A stretch of 64,000 nt of DNA from Lysinibacillus sp. KCTC 33748 (GTDB lineage Bacteria > Bacillota > Bacilli > Bacillales_A > Planococcaceae), in contig NZ_MWSJ01000022.1 of the NCBI RefSeq assembly GCF_002237755.1, positions 19,638 to 83,637 on the forward strand, in the 5' to 3' direction. A program made the position numbers and the translations under genes. Under the pieces are notes generated by a model. It was given only the letters and a program-made list of their open reading frames with translations, had not been told where the DNA came from and made no database searches. The first letter of the stretch is position 1. Every line of letters begins with the position of its first letter. Shown here piece by piece: positions 9,521 to 18,299 of this stretch.

Positions 9521-9725
9521 ATAACATGTACAATAAAAGTAACTTGCGCATGTGTGATAGCTCTCCGAAACGTTTAGAATCGACAGTCTTACATCTCTTA
9601 AATGTAAAACCAGCACAACATCGGAAACAACGATGCTCCACTTCGGCAAGTTCCCCTTTCATACATTTTCACTGGACTTGTTCGTCCTCGTATGTACTAC
9701 TCTTGAACCTTGCACCTCTATCATC
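9521..9725 (-). promoter_or_regulatory. Lysine riboswitch (L box) for lysC
   Basis: On the minus strand the region shows the ordered L-box blocks: TGATAGAGGTGC at the 5' side of P1 (9713-9724), then AGTA, AAGGGGA, GCCGAAG, a GCTGG block, ACTGTC, and GGAGAGCTATCA closing P1 (about 9555-9566). The flanking TGATAG/CTATCA arms pair. Lysine binding should favour the terminator at 9486-9520 and lower aspartokinase expression. The roughly 170 bp upstream to 9896 shows nothing else that I can support. Confidence 0.93.
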
Positions 9726-9896
9726 ACTAAAAAGTGATTGTATTTAATTGAATCTTAGCGAAGAAATTTCCAATTTAATAAGTAGAAACTACTTAAAAAC
9801 TAAGATGCTGTGTATGACATTGCTATATTGAATAGCTATGTTATATACAAACCTTAGCATACGTCTAATCCTTTGACAATGTCTCTTGTATAAAAT

Positions 9897-10445
9897 CAAT
9901 TTCGCCTTGGCGTAATTGTAGCTACGACTTTGCTTTCGCTACAGATAAACAATGCGTCTGAAATCGGCTTTGTGCTTAGGCCTGCAGATGTTTTTTGTGC
10001 GAAAGCGTAGCGACAGCAACATGTTTTTGTCTGTGCGAAAGCGTAGCGACAGCAACATGTTTTTGTCTGTGCGAAAGCGTAGCGACAGCAAACATGTTTT
10101 TGTCTGTGCGAAAGCGAAGCGACAGCAACATGTTTTTGTCTGTGCGAAAGCGAAGCGACAGCAACATGTTTTTGTCTGTGCGAAAGCGAAGCGACAGCAA
10201 CAACACGAGGGCCGACAGGTTGTCGGTCATTTCGGTAATGCCACAGGACGTGGCGTTTTTATCGATGAAGGTCAGTTAACCGTTATCGCACGGATGCGAT
10301 GGTTTTAGGCTAACATCCCCTGTGAACTCTTTTCCGATTCCGTGAGATCCGCCGGAGGCTCTATTTTCATTCAGCAAATGTCTTTTGTACCGAAAGCGTA
10401 GTGACAGGTACAGGCGTTTGGACACCCACCGAAAAGGAATTCCAT
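9897..10445 (+). repeat. Structured intergenic repeat, family 1, copy 2 (expanded)
   Basis: Left end CAATTTCGCC-TT-GGCGTAATTG is the hairpin of the other copies with a paired substitution. It then contains a 36-bp tandem array, a CCGACA-GGT-TGTCGG hairpin, GCCAC/GTGGC, and ATCGCAC/ATGCGAT flanked by a TAACC/GGCTA-like pair. The right part (TCCGTGAGATCCGCCGGAGG onward) ends just before the uvrC stop at 10461. Three overlapping open frames here are an artefact of the repeat length being a multiple of three. Confidence 0.85.
9988..10201 (+). repeat. 36-bp tandem array inside repeat copy 2
   Basis: Six head-to-tail copies of a unit running ATGTTTTTGTCTGTGCGAAA followed by GCG(T/A)AGCGACAGCAAC. 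The first is 33 bp, the third 37 bp and the others 36 bp. The first three have GCGTAGCG and the last three GCGAAGCG. The copy at 59.5 kb carries two units, so unit number varies among elements. Confidence 0.95.
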
Positions 10446-10460
10446 CTACATTCATCTCAC

Positions 10461-12257
10461 TTACCCTTCGGATGTAGTGTTTTCTTCTGAATGAAAATAA
10501 GTGTGGATATTGCTAGCTAGACTTGCTGGCATCCCCGCTTCCTGTAATGCTTGCACACTTGCCTCACGAATTTTTTTGACAGAGCCAAAATGCTTAAGTA
10601 ATTGCTGTTTTCGCTTTGGACCAACTCCCTCTATTTGATCGAGAACAGATTGGATAGCATGCTTCTCGTGCTGCTGTCGTAAGAAAGTAATAGCAAAGCG
10701 GTGTACTTCGTCTTGAATTCGTTGCAGTAAATAGAAGCCATCACTTGTGCGCTTTAATGCAATTACTTCAGGTGGATCACCAAATAGAAGCTGAGACGTA
10801 TTATGCTTGTCATCTTTTGATAATCCGGCAATTGGAATGACAAGGCCGAGCTCATCCTCTAATACTTCCCGCGCGACTTCCATTTGCCCCTTCCCGCCAT
10901 CAATTAGTACTAAATCTGGTAACGGTAGACCTTCCTTTAATACTCGTGTATAGCGACGACGGATCACTTCCTGCATTGCCCCGTAATCATCGTGCTTAGC
11001 AGCTGTACGTGTTTTGTATTTTCGATACTCCTTCTTTGCAGGTTTACCATCGATAAATACAACCATTGCAGATACAGCATCTGTTCCATGCATATGACTA
11101 TTATCGAAAGATTCGATCCGTAAAGGCACAGAAATGCCCATAGCTTCACCGAGCGCCTCACATGCTCCTATTGTTCGTTCTTCCTGACGTTCAATAAGCT
11201 GGAACTTCGCTGCAACAGCAATTTCAGCATTTTTAATCGCTAAATCAACAAGCTCTTTTTTTTGCCCACGTTTTGGTGTTAGTACCTTCACTTCTAATAA
11301 TTCCGTTAAAATATCCGCATCAATAGATTGTGGGATAAAAATTTCTTTAGGCTTGATATGCTCTAGCTTGTCATAAAAGCGCCCAACGAACGTTAAAAAT
11401 TCCTCTTCTGCCTCTTGATAAATCGGAAATATCGAGACATCTCGCTCAATGAGCTTTCCTTGACGGACAAAGAAAACTTGCACACACATCCAGCCCTTCT
11501 CGACTGCATAACCAAATACATCGCGGTTAGTTGTATCACTTGATACAATTTTTTGCTTTTGCATGACTGTATCAATATGTGCAATTTGATCGCGAAATTC
11601 CTTTGCACGTTCAAACTCTAAATTTTCTGCGGCCGCTAGCATCTTTACCTCTAGCTCTTTTTTTACTTCTTCAACCCCACCATTTAAAAATTTTGTCATA
11701 TCTTCAATCATATCGTTGTAAGTGTCAACATCAATCTCTTTCACACAAGGAGCTAGACATTGCCCCATGTGATAATATAAACAAACCTTTGAAGGAAGTT
11801 GTACACATTTTCGAAGAGGATATAAACGATCTAGCAGCTTTTTCGTCTCACTTGCTGCATACGCATTTGGATAGGGACCAAAATACTTTGCCTTATCCTT
11901 TTTCACTTTTCGTGTTGTAATAAGTCGTGGATGTTTTTCATTTGTAATTTTTAAATACGGATACGTTTTATCATCCGTCAACATAACATTGTATTTCGGG
12001 TCATGTAGTTTTATAAGATTAAGTTCTAAAATTAATGCCTCGATATTGGAGGATGTCACAATGTACTCAAAATCTTCTATTTCGCTTACAAGTCTCTGTG
12101 TTTTCCCTTCATGCGTACCAGTAAAATACGAGCGTACTCGATTTTTCAGCACTTTTGCTTTCCCGACATAAATAATAGTACCTTGTCGATCTTTCATCAA
12201 ATAGCAGCCAGGCTGATCTGGTAAAATTTCAAGCTTTCGTTTAATTAAATCATTCAT
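10461..12257 (-). CDS. uvrC: UvrABC excinuclease subunit C
   Basis: Makes both incisions around DNA lesions in nucleotide excision repair. The N-terminal GIY-YIG nuclease is [20 protein letters not shown] (residues 16-35), the UvrB-binding UVR motif lies near residues 200-235 ([15 protein letters not shown]), the RNase-H-like second nuclease is around 365-540 ([22 protein letters not shown]), and tandem helix-hairpin-helices close the protein ([13 protein letters not shown]). At 598 aa it matches the B. subtilis length. The last codons lie against a family 1 repeat, so the extreme C-terminus may be altered. Confidence 0.97.
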   Translation of the reverse strand: MNDLIKRKLEILPDQPGCYLMKDRQGTIIYVGKAKVLKNRVRSYFTGTHEGKTQRLVSEIEDFEYIVTSSNIEALILELNLIKLHDPKYNVMLTDDKTYPYLKITNEKHPRLITTRKVKKDKAKYFGPYPNAYAASETKKLLDRLYPLRKCVQLPSKVCLYYHMGQCLAPCVKEIDVDTYNDMIEDMTKFLNGGVEEVKKELEVKMLAAAENLEFERAKEFRDQIAHIDTVMQKQKIVSSDTTNRDVFGYAVEKGWMCVQVFFVRQGKLIERDVSIFPIYQEAEEEFLTFVGRFYDKLEHIKPKEIFIPQSIDADILTELLEVKVLTPKRGQKKELVDLAIKNAEIAVAAKFQLIERQEERTIGACEALGEAMGISVPLRIESFDNSHMHGTDAVSAMVVFIDGKPAKKEYRKYKTRTAAKHDDYGAMQEVIRRRYTRVLKEGLPLPDLVLIDGGKGQMEVAREVLEDELGLVIPIAGLSKDDKHNTSQLLFGDPPEVIALKRTSDGFYLLQRIQDEVHRFAITFLRQQHEKHAIQSVLDQIEGVGPKRKQQLLKHFGSVKKIREASVQALQEAGMPASLASNIHTYFHSEENTTSEG

Positions 12258-12360
12258 CGCCTACCTGCCCCCCTTTTTGTTAAAACTAGCGTTCGTTCCT
12301 TTTTATAGAGCTTTGCACACCACATTGCCCTATCCATAGCTCTCCCTTTATTATATAACG

Positions 12361-12405
12361 AAAAAAAGCCAAGCACATCTATTGATGGCTCGACTCTTTT
12401 TTTCT
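12361..12405 (-). terminator. Probable terminator after trxA
   Basis: On the minus strand GAGCCATC and GATGTGCTTGGCT form an imperfect hairpin followed by seven T residues, directly beyond the trxA stop. Confidence 0.65.
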
Positions 12406-12411
12406 AATAGA

Positions 12412-12723
12412 TTAAGCGTGTTTTGCGATAAATGCTTCTAACGCTTCTTTTGGTTGGAAACCAACAGTTTTGTCTACTAATTCACCGTCTTTGAAAAGTA
12501 ATAAAGATGGGATAGACATAATTTGGTATTGCGCTGCAGTACCTTGGTTGTTATCTACATCTACTTTTACAATTTTAGCCGCACTACCTGCAGCATCCAT
12601 TTCTTCAAGAACTGGTCCAATCATTTTACAAGGTCCGCACCAAGCAGCCCAAAAGTCTACTAGTACTAACCCTTCTTTAATATCATCTTGGAAAGTTGCA
12701 TCTGTTGCATGTACAATTGCCAT
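12412..12723 (-). CDS. trxA: Thioredoxin
   Basis: Small cytoplasmic dithiol reductase that serves ribonucleotide reductase, methionine sulfoxide reductases and general disulfide repair. The active site WAAWCGPCKM lies at residues 25-34, and the cis-proline is in SIPSLLLF. At 103 aa it is the standard length. AAGGAGG precedes the ATG. It sits between uvrC and the fatty-acid block, as in B. subtilis. Confidence 0.97.
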   Translation of the reverse strand: MAIVHATDATFQDDIKEGLVLVDFWAAWCGPCKMIGPVLEEMDAAGSAAKIVKVDVDNNQGTAAQYQIMSIPSLLLFKDGELVDKTVGFQPKEALEAFIAKHA

Positions 12724-12856
12724 TTGAAATCCTCCTTAAACTTACTATGTTTGTAGTATAGCATGGATAAATTCTCTTGAGCGAACAATCTGCCTAGTAT
12801 GCTTAATTTATGAAAATTCAGGTCGAATAAGACATTAAGTTCATTTTTAGTGTAGC

Positions 12857-14206
12857 CTAATTTTCTTGAAAACGACCTTTAAAGACATAGGTTAACGTAA
12901 TAAAGAGATAAATAGCTAAAGTAATACCTGTTATGATAATAGATGTTGTAAAAATAATACCAATTAGAATCGCACTTAACGCAATAATAGCTATCCAAGT
13001 TGTGTAAGGGAACAATTTTACTGCATAGGTACTTGTTTTTTCTGGCTGTTTTTTACGCGATTTAAGATGTGCAATCGCAATAATTAGCCAAATAAATAAC
13101 ACGGTATATCCAAGTGAACCCATTAGGAAATCAAAAGTTCTGCTTCCCGCAAATAAAGAAAATATTACAGCTACATATAAAGCGAAGGTACACATTAATA
13201 TGGCATATACCGGAACTTTTCTTTTTGATAAATATGCAAAGATTTTAGGAACACGCCCGTCTACAGCTTGTGTATACAGAACTCGCGATGAACCATAAAG
13301 CCCCGAGTTCATTGACGAAATAATTGCGAGTATAACTACAGCGTTCATAATATGGTCAGCACCAGGAATCCCAACCATTTTAAAGACCATCACAAACGGA
13401 CTTTCCGGCACCCCATTTACTTCATTCCAAGGAATCAAGCTAACGATAATAAAGAAAGGAACTAAATAAAAAGTTACAATACGTACTAATGTACTGCGGA
13501 CAGCTTTTGGCACTACTTTTTCAGGATTTTTCGTTTCAGCTAATGTAATACCAATAATTTCAGTACCACCATAAGAGTAAATAACTACAAGCATTGCAGA
13601 AATCAATCCCATTGATCCGTTCGGGAAGAAACCACCATGTTCCGTTAAATTAGAAAAGCCAACAGCTGTATGATTACCAAAAGTAACAAGCAATAAAATT
13701 AATCCCGCTATAATGAACACCACAATAACGGTAATTTTAATCAACGCCAGCCAATATTCAGTTTCAGCAAAGACTTTCACTGATAACAAGTTTACGGCTG
13801 TAACTAACACCGAAACAGATAATGCAAGTATCCAAATCGGGTAATCTGGCAACCAATATTGAATAAAAATGGCCGCAACTATAGATTCTGCAGCAATATT
13901 CAACACCCACATTTTCCAATAGATCCAATCTAGGAAATAAGCTGGAAACTTTCCTAAAACAGCTTGCACTAGATCTCTAAATGTTCTGGCTTCGCTATTA
14001 CGGACTGCCATTTCTGCTAAACCTTGCATAACAAACAGCAGGATAATCCCACCAATTAAGTACGCAATAAGTACTGATGGCCCTGCCATATCAATAGCTG
14101 CACTACTTCCTTTAAATAACCCTGCACCAATGGCACCACCTAAAGCCATCATCGTAATATGCCGTGAGGTCATCGTTCTTTTTAATTTCTGATTGTCGTT
14201 TTCCAT
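12857..14206 (-). CDS. APC-family amino-acid permease, probably leucine-responsive (YvbW-like)
   Basis: An integral membrane transporter with about 12 hydrophobic segments. The N-terminus has the APC signature MMALGGAIGAGLFKGSSAAI in TM1, and SYGGTEIIGITLAETKNPEK marks the loop after TM6. I start at ATG 14206 (MENDNQKLKR), seven bases behind AGGAGG, instead of at 14230. A T-box leader about 150 bp upstream carries a CTT (Leu) specifier, so the natural reading is a leucine or branched-chain amino-acid permease induced when tRNA-Leu is uncharged; B. subtilis yvbW has a comparable arrangement. The substrate is inferred from the leader alone. Confidence 0.85.
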   Translation of the reverse strand: MENDNQKLKRTMTSRHITMMALGGAIGAGLFKGSSAAIDMAGPSVLIAYLIGGIILLFVMQGLAEMAVRNSEARTFRDLVQAVLGKFPAYFLDWIYWKMWVLNIAAESIVAAIFIQYWLPDYPIWILALSVSVLVTAVNLLSVKVFAETEYWLALIKITVIVVFIIAGLILLLVTFGNHTAVGFSNLTEHGGFFPNGSMGLISAMLVVIYSYGGTEIIGITLAETKNPEKVVPKAVRSTLVRIVTFYLVPFFIIVSLIPWNEVNGVPESPFVMVFKMVGIPGADHIMNAVVILAIISSMNSGLYGSSRVLYTQAVDGRVPKIFAYLSKRKVPVYAILMCTFALYVAVIFSLFAGSRTFDFLMGSLGYTVLFIWLIIAIAHLKSRKKQPEKTSTYAVKLFPYTTWIAIIALSAILIGIIFTTSIIITGITLAIYLFITLTYVFKGRFQEN

Positions 14207-14235
14207 TTCCTTACCTCCTAAAATCAACAAATGCG

Positions 14236-14345
14236 CTATAGCGCTCGTTTACATCCGTCAAGCGCTGGAGAGCCCGAAGCAAAAGTAAGCGCTCCTCCAC
14301 TTTTTCCCGAGGGATCGAAGCGACCTCGAGGATGTAGCGTTTAGC
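14236..14345 (-). repeat. Inverted-repeat filler between T-box and permease
   Basis: About 110 bp containing TACATCC at 14249-14255 and GGATGTA at 14329-14335 in inverted orientation, plus nested AGCGCT palindromes (CGCTATAGCGCTCG, AAGCGCT, AAGCGCTCC) and TCGAGG. It resembles the GC-richer intergenic repeats common in Bacillaceae and unlike the surrounding AT-rich sequence. It lengthens the permease leader after the terminator. Confidence 0.45.
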
Positions 14346-14351
14346 CTAGAC

Positions 14352-14630
14352 AAAAAAAGGCATATCGTCTGTTCCTTCATTAATAAATGAAAGAAGAGAC
14401 GATATGCCATAAGCAAACCGCGGTACCACTCTAATTGGTTCTTTTAGAACCCTACTTAAAAACCTAGTAACGAAGGTTAACCGTCCAACAAATAGAATAT
14501 TCTGCAAATTCTATTTATCTTACCGCTCATAGGCAAGTTCAAAGTCTTATTGGACTGCGTTGCACCAACCCGCAGCTCTCTTCACCAAATAATGAGCTTT
14601 TACTACTCCTAATCTTTGCGTTTCTTTTGA
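14352..14630 (-). promoter_or_regulatory. T-box riboswitch, predicted leucine specifier
   Basis: On the minus strand, Stem I elements GGAGTAGTA, AGAGAGCTG and GGTTGGTG are followed by TTTGAACTTGCCTATGAGC, where the specifier position after GAA reads CTT (Leu) with a purine next. The T-box itself reads AGAGTGGTACCGCGG (14415-14433 region). A terminator pairs GGCATATCGTCT with AGACGATATGCC and ends in seven T residues at 14352-14358. Uncharged tRNA-Leu should favour antitermination of the downstream permease. Identity as T-box is firm; the specifier is read by alignment to the general T-box layout. Confidence 0.9.
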
Positions 14631-14638
14631 ATAAAAAT

Positions 14639-14724
14639 CAATTATGCCTCGGCATGATTCCGTGACATCCGCCGGAGGCTTTAACTTATTTCAATGAGTG
14701 TTTGATCCGCTGAAATAAGTTAAA
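14639..14724 (+). repeat. Structured intergenic repeat, family 1, copy 3 (86-bp minimal form)
   Basis: Left-end CAATTATGCCTCGGCAT joins directly to CCGTGACATCCGCCGGAGG and then to the right end, so almost the whole interior is deleted. The right end is a perfect hairpin, TTTAACTTATTTCA (14680-14693) with TGAAATAAGTTAAA (14711-14724). Confidence 0.8.
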
Positions 14725-14807
14725 TTAATATTCATCACTATACGTTCTAAAATTAATTATGTCAACATTTTATTTTGCAATAACTTTAAAAAGTCGAAAA
14801 ATTCAAC

Positions 14808-14839
14808 AAAAAAAGCAGGGAAGATACATCCTCCCTGCA
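14808..14839 (-). terminator. Terminator after etfA
   Basis: GCAGGGA pairs with TCCCTGC around ten bases and, on the minus strand, runs into seven T residues. It ends the lcfA-fadR-fadB-etfBA block seven bases beyond etfA. Confidence 0.92.
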
Positions 14840-14845
14840 CATTTA

Positions 14846-15823
14846 TTATGCGTTCACTTTTAACGCTTTAAATTCTTCGATTAGAAGAGGCACTACTTCA
14901 AATAAATCGCCTACGATACCGTAGTCCGCAACTTTGAAAATATTTGCCTCTGGATCCTTATTAATAGCAACGATTACTTTTGAATTTGACATTCCCGCTA
15001 AATGCTGAATTGCTCCAGAAATACCTGCTGCAATGTAAAGGTCCGGTGTTACTACCTTACCTGTTTGACCAATTTGAAGTGAGTAGTCACAATATTCAGC
15101 ATCACATGCTCCACGTGAAGCTCCAACTGCACCACCAAGTAAATCCGCTAGCTCTTTTAATGGTTCAAAGCCATCCTCAGACTTTACGCCACGACCACCT
15201 GCTACAACAACTTTTGCCTCTGAAAGATCGACACCCTCAGAAGATTTACGTACAACCTCTTTAATAATTGTACGAAGGTTTGTAATATCTACAGTAAGAG
15301 AAGTGATGTCACCAGATTTTCCTGCTACTTTTTCTAATGGCGCAATATTATTTGGACGAACTGAAGCTAAAACTATGCCGTCTTTTACTTTCACTTTTTC
15401 AAAAGCTTTACCAGAGTAAATTGGACGGATGAATACAACATCATCACCAGTACCTTCCATAGACGTTACATCAGATACAAGACCTGCTTGTAATTTACTT
15501 GCAATTTTTGGTGATAAATCTTTACCGTTTGCAGTATGACCAAACACGATACCTGCTGGCTTTTCTTCCTCAATTACAGCTAATAAAGCTTGACCATAGC
15601 CATCAGATGTATATTGTTTTAAATGTGGATGCTCCACCGTTACAACACGGTCAGCACCATATTCAAATAATGGACCTGTTAAACCTGCTACGGCATCTCC
15701 TAAAAGAACACCAACAACCTCACCGCCATCAGCGATTTGCTTTGCAGCCGCAATTGCTTCGAAAGAAACATTACGTAAGCTTCCTTCACGAACTTCACCT
15801 AATACTAATACTTTTTTTGACAT
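14846..15823 (-). CDS. etfA: Electron transfer flavoprotein alpha subunit
   Basis: Carries FAD and, with EtfB, accepts electrons from acyl-CoA dehydrogenases during fatty-acid oxidation. The C-terminal FAD-binding region shows VVAGGRGVKSEDGFEPL and GASRGACDAEY, QIGQTGKVVTPDLYIAAGISGAIQHLAGM and INKDPEANIFKVADYGI, all typical of the subunit. At 325 aa the length is normal. It is the last gene of the fatty-acid block, 51 bp after etfB. Confidence 0.97.
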   Translation of the reverse strand: MSKKVLVLGEVREGSLRNVSFEAIAAAKQIADGGEVVGVLLGDAVAGLTGPLFEYGADRVVTVEHPHLKQYTSDGYGQALLAVIEEEKPAGIVFGHTANGKDLSPKIASKLQAGLVSDVTSMEGTGDDVVFIRPIYSGKAFEKVKVKDGIVLASVRPNNIAPLEKVAGKSGDITSLTVDITNLRTIIKEVVRKSSEGVDLSEAKVVVAGGRGVKSEDGFEPLKELADLLGGAVGASRGACDAEYCDYSLQIGQTGKVVTPDLYIAAGISGAIQHLAGMSNSKVIVAINKDPEANIFKVADYGIVGDLFEVVPLLIEEFKALKVNA

Positions 15824-15874
15824 AGTATATTCCCTCCGTTACCCTTTAAGATTCGATTTGTGTCATCAGATGAC

Positions 15875-16648
15875 TTAAACTACTTTTGCCTCTGTATGAA
15901 GTAGGTTTACTAGCTCTTTTACTTGAGCTGAAAGTTCGCCCTCAAGAACACGACCTGCTGCCTTTTGAGCTGGTAAGAAAATATCAACTGTTTCTACCTT
16001 AACTTCTACATCATCTTCATCGATATCTAAATCATCTAACTCAAGTTCTGCAAGCGGTTTCTTCTTTGCTTTCATAATCCCTGGTAAAGATGGGTAACGC
16101 GGCTCGTTTAAACCTTGTTGAGCTGTTACTAAAAGTGGTAAAGATGTCTCGATCACTTCTGAGTCACCTTCAATATCACGTACAATTTTCGCAGATGTGC
16201 CATCAATTTCAAGCTTTGTAATTGTTGTAACATAGTTAATGCCTAGTAAATCTGCAACACGGGGTCCTACTTGACCAGAGCCTCCATCAATTGCAACGTT
16301 TCCTGATAAAATTAAATCAGCGTCTTTATCTTTTAAATATTCAGCTAAAATATATGCAGCTGCATTTTGATCTAGTTCATCTAAATCGTCTTCTGTATTA
16401 ATCAGAACCGCTTCATCAGCACCCATTGCAAGAGCTGTGCGTAATTGCTTCTCTGCATCTTCGCCACCAATTGAAACAACTGTTACTTTACCGCCAGCAG
16501 CGTCTCGTACTTGAATAGCTTCTTCAATGGCATATTCATCGTAAGGATTGATGATGAATTCTGCGCCATCCTCTTGGATTTTACCACCCGACACAACGAT
16601 TTTTTCTTCTGTATCAAACGTACGTTTAATTAATGCAAAAATATTCAT
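15875..16648 (-). CDS. etfB: Electron transfer flavoprotein beta subunit
   Basis: The AMP-binding partner of EtfA. The ETF-beta signature is VTTITKLEIDGTSAKIVRDIEGDSEVIETSLP and the recognition loop LPLLVTAQQGLNEPRYPSLPGIM follows; earlier, RTALAMGADEAVLI and NVAIDGGSGQVGPRVADLLG are family features. 257 aa, normal length. Order etfB-etfA behind fadB is that of B. subtilis. Confidence 0.97.
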   Translation of the reverse strand: MNIFALIKRTFDTEEKIVVSGGKIQEDGAEFIINPYDEYAIEEAIQVRDAAGGKVTVVSIGGEDAEKQLRTALAMGADEAVLINTEDDLDELDQNAAAYILAEYLKDKDADLILSGNVAIDGGSGQVGPRVADLLGINYVTTITKLEIDGTSAKIVRDIEGDSEVIETSLPLLVTAQQGLNEPRYPSLPGIMKAKKKPLAELELDDLDIDEDDVEVKVETVDIFLPAQKAAGRVLEGELSAQVKELVNLLHTEAKVV

Positions 16649-16709
16649 ATATCCATACCCCCTGAAACGATTTTTATTTCTAAGTAAACTTATAAATATT
16701 ATATATTTT

Positions 16710-16757
16710 CAGTGTCGATAACGTCGATAACACTCTTTCAAGTCGCTATCGACACTG
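16710..16757. repeat. Inverted repeat between fadB and etfB
   Basis: CAGTGTCGATA (16710-16720) and TATCGACACTG (16747-16757) are perfect inverted repeats with a 26-base loop that contains a further partial copy, GTCGATAACACT. No T tract follows, so it may be an mRNA stem that tunes processing or partial termination between fadB and etfB. Confidence 0.6.
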
Positions 16758-16765
16758 ATGGAATA

Positions 16766-17539
16766 TTATTTACCAGTAAACAAAGGCTCGCGTTTTGCAA
16801 TAAATGCTTGAATTCCCTCTTTTGCATCTTCCGAAACGAATACTGTACCAAAGGATTTTGCTTCCGCCTCAATCCCTTCATAGAATGAAGCATGCTTTGC
16901 ATATTGCAATGTTTGAATAGCTGCTTTTAAAGCAACCGGACTCTTCTTCGCAATTTTCTTTGCTACCTTTAACGTTTCTTCTAATAATGCTTCATCTGTA
17001 AATGCACGATTTGCTAAACCCCATTGTACAGCTTCTGTACCAGAAATCGGCTCACTTGTGAACATCATTTCTGCAGCTTTTGCAACTCCTACATATCGTG
17101 GTAGACGTTGTGTACCCCCAAAACCTGGAATAAGACCTAATTGTAATTCAGGTAGTCCTAATTTCGCAGATTCTGTCACAAAGCGCAGATGACAACTCAT
17201 CGCTAGTTCAAGTCCCCCGCCTAGTGCAGCGCCATGAATTGCAGCAATAATAGGTTTAGAGAACGTTTCAACTCGTTCAAAAACTTGTTGACCATTGCTC
17301 GCTAGCTTTGAAAATTCATCACCAGAAACAACCTCTGTAAACTCTTTAATATCTGCACCTGCTGAGAAGAAACGACCTTCGCCATGAAGTACAAGGACAC
17401 GTACAGTGTCATCATTTTCTACTTCATCTAGCACAGCATTTACTTCGGCGATGATTCCGCGAGATAATGCGTTTGCTGGTGGGCGTGCAATTGTAATAAT
17501 CGCTACTCCATCCTCTGCTTTCCAACTTAGAAATTCCAT
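16766..17539 (-). CDS. fadB: Enoyl-CoA hydratase
   Basis: Crotonase-fold enzyme hydrating trans-2-enoyl-CoA in beta-oxidation. The oxyanion-hole residues lie in [10 protein letters not shown] and [11 protein letters not shown], followed by the Glu-bearing [21 protein letters not shown] that contains the catalytic acids. 257 aa is standard. It starts 14 bp after the fadR stop and is followed by etfB, so the three functions are transcribed together. Confidence 0.94.
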   Translation of the reverse strand: MEFLSWKAEDGVAIITIARPPANALSRGIIAEVNAVLDEVENDDTVRVLVLHGEGRFFSAGADIKEFTEVVSGDEFSKLASNGQQVFERVETFSKPIIAAIHGAALGGGLELAMSCHLRFVTESAKLGLPELQLGLIPGFGGTQRLPRYVGVAKAAEMMFTSEPISGTEAVQWGLANRAFTDEALLEETLKVAKKIAKKSPVALKAAIQTLQYAKHASFYEGIEAEAKSFGTVFVSEDAKEGIQAFIAKREPLFTGK

Positions 17540-17553
17540 TTCTCCACATCCTT

Positions 17554-18135
17554 TTAAGCTTTAATACCGTTCAAGATTAATGCCTGAACTTTTGGAACCT
17601 GTTCTATCAAATCATATCGATATTCATTCATGACCCACGACGTAATGGTTTCGTCAATGGTTCCAAACACCATTTGACGCGCCAAGCGCACATCCATCGT
17701 TTGATTGAACTCACCTGATAGCATACCTTCGATTAAAATTTGATCCAGTAATTTTAAATACTCTCTTAACACCGAATTAATCTTTAGTCGTAAATCTTTA
17801 TTCGATTGTCGTAGTTCCAATTGTGTGACGGTTGCTAGATATCGATCAGTCGCTAGAACATTAAAATGATTTGCGATCATTCGTGAAAGTTTGTCCTTAG
17901 ACGTACTTCCATTTTCTATTATATCTTGTAATGACTCTACAAAAACAGCCATTTTTTCATTAAAGACAGAAATTAATATATCTTCTTTATTTTTAAAATA
18001 TAAATAGATTGTTCCATCGGCCACCCCTGCCTGTTTAGCAATCTTCGATACCTGTGCTTGGTGATACCCATTTTCTGCAATAACGATGACAGCTGCATCA
18101 ATAATTTGCTTATACTTTGGCTTATCACGTTTCAC
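17554..18135 (-). CDS. fadR: TetR-family fatty-acid degradation repressor FadR
   Basis: In B. subtilis this repressor shuts off beta-oxidation genes and is released by long-chain acyl-CoA. The HTH region [45 protein letters not shown] is very close to B. subtilis FadR over its length, and TQLELRQSN in the ligand domain is also shared. I choose GTG 18135 ([10 protein letters not shown]), behind TAGGTGG, since the ATG at 18174 would add 13 residues not found in the family. A long palindrome matching a FadR operator lies 86 bp upstream. Confidence 0.93.
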   Translation of the reverse strand: MKRDKPKYKQIIDAAVIVIAENGYHQAQVSKIAKQAGVADGTIYLYFKNKEDILISVFNEKMAVFVESLQDIIENGSTSKDKLSRMIANHFNVLATDRYLATVTQLELRQSNKDLRLKINSVLREYLKLLDQILIEGMLSGEFNQTMDVRLARQMVFGTIDETITSWVMNEYRYDLIEQVPKVQALILNGIKA

Positions 18136-18220
18136 TTTTATATCACCACCTAAAAAAACTTGCACACGTCCCATTCATGCTGATGTATTGTGAAGGATGT
18201 GACGTGTTAACCTAAAAAAA

Positions 18221-18258
18221 TATGAAAATATGAATGGTCATTCATTCATATTTTCATA
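18221..18258. promoter_or_regulatory. FadR operator palindrome upstream of fadR
   Basis: TATGAAAATATGAATG (18221-18236) and CATTCATATTTTCATA (18243-18258) are perfect 16-bp arms around GTCATT. The core ATGAATG-N6-CATTCAT fits the TGAATGA...TCATTCA type of operator known for Bacillus FadR. It lies between lcfA and fadR, indicating autorepression of fadR-fadB-etfBA from an internal promoter. Confidence 0.78.
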
Positions 18259-18299
18259 TTATAATTTACAACTTTGCTTGTCAATACTTTACCACGTAT

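Noticed and set aside
9988..10201. Regular 36-bp repeats that could suggest a CRISPR array
   Set aside because: The units are head-to-tail without spacers, lie inside a dispersed repeat, and no cas gene is nearby.
9952..10308. Open frames on both strands across repeat copy 2
   Set aside because: The 36-bp period is a multiple of three, so any stop-free unit stays open; the predicted peptides are repeats of one unit with no ribosome-binding site.
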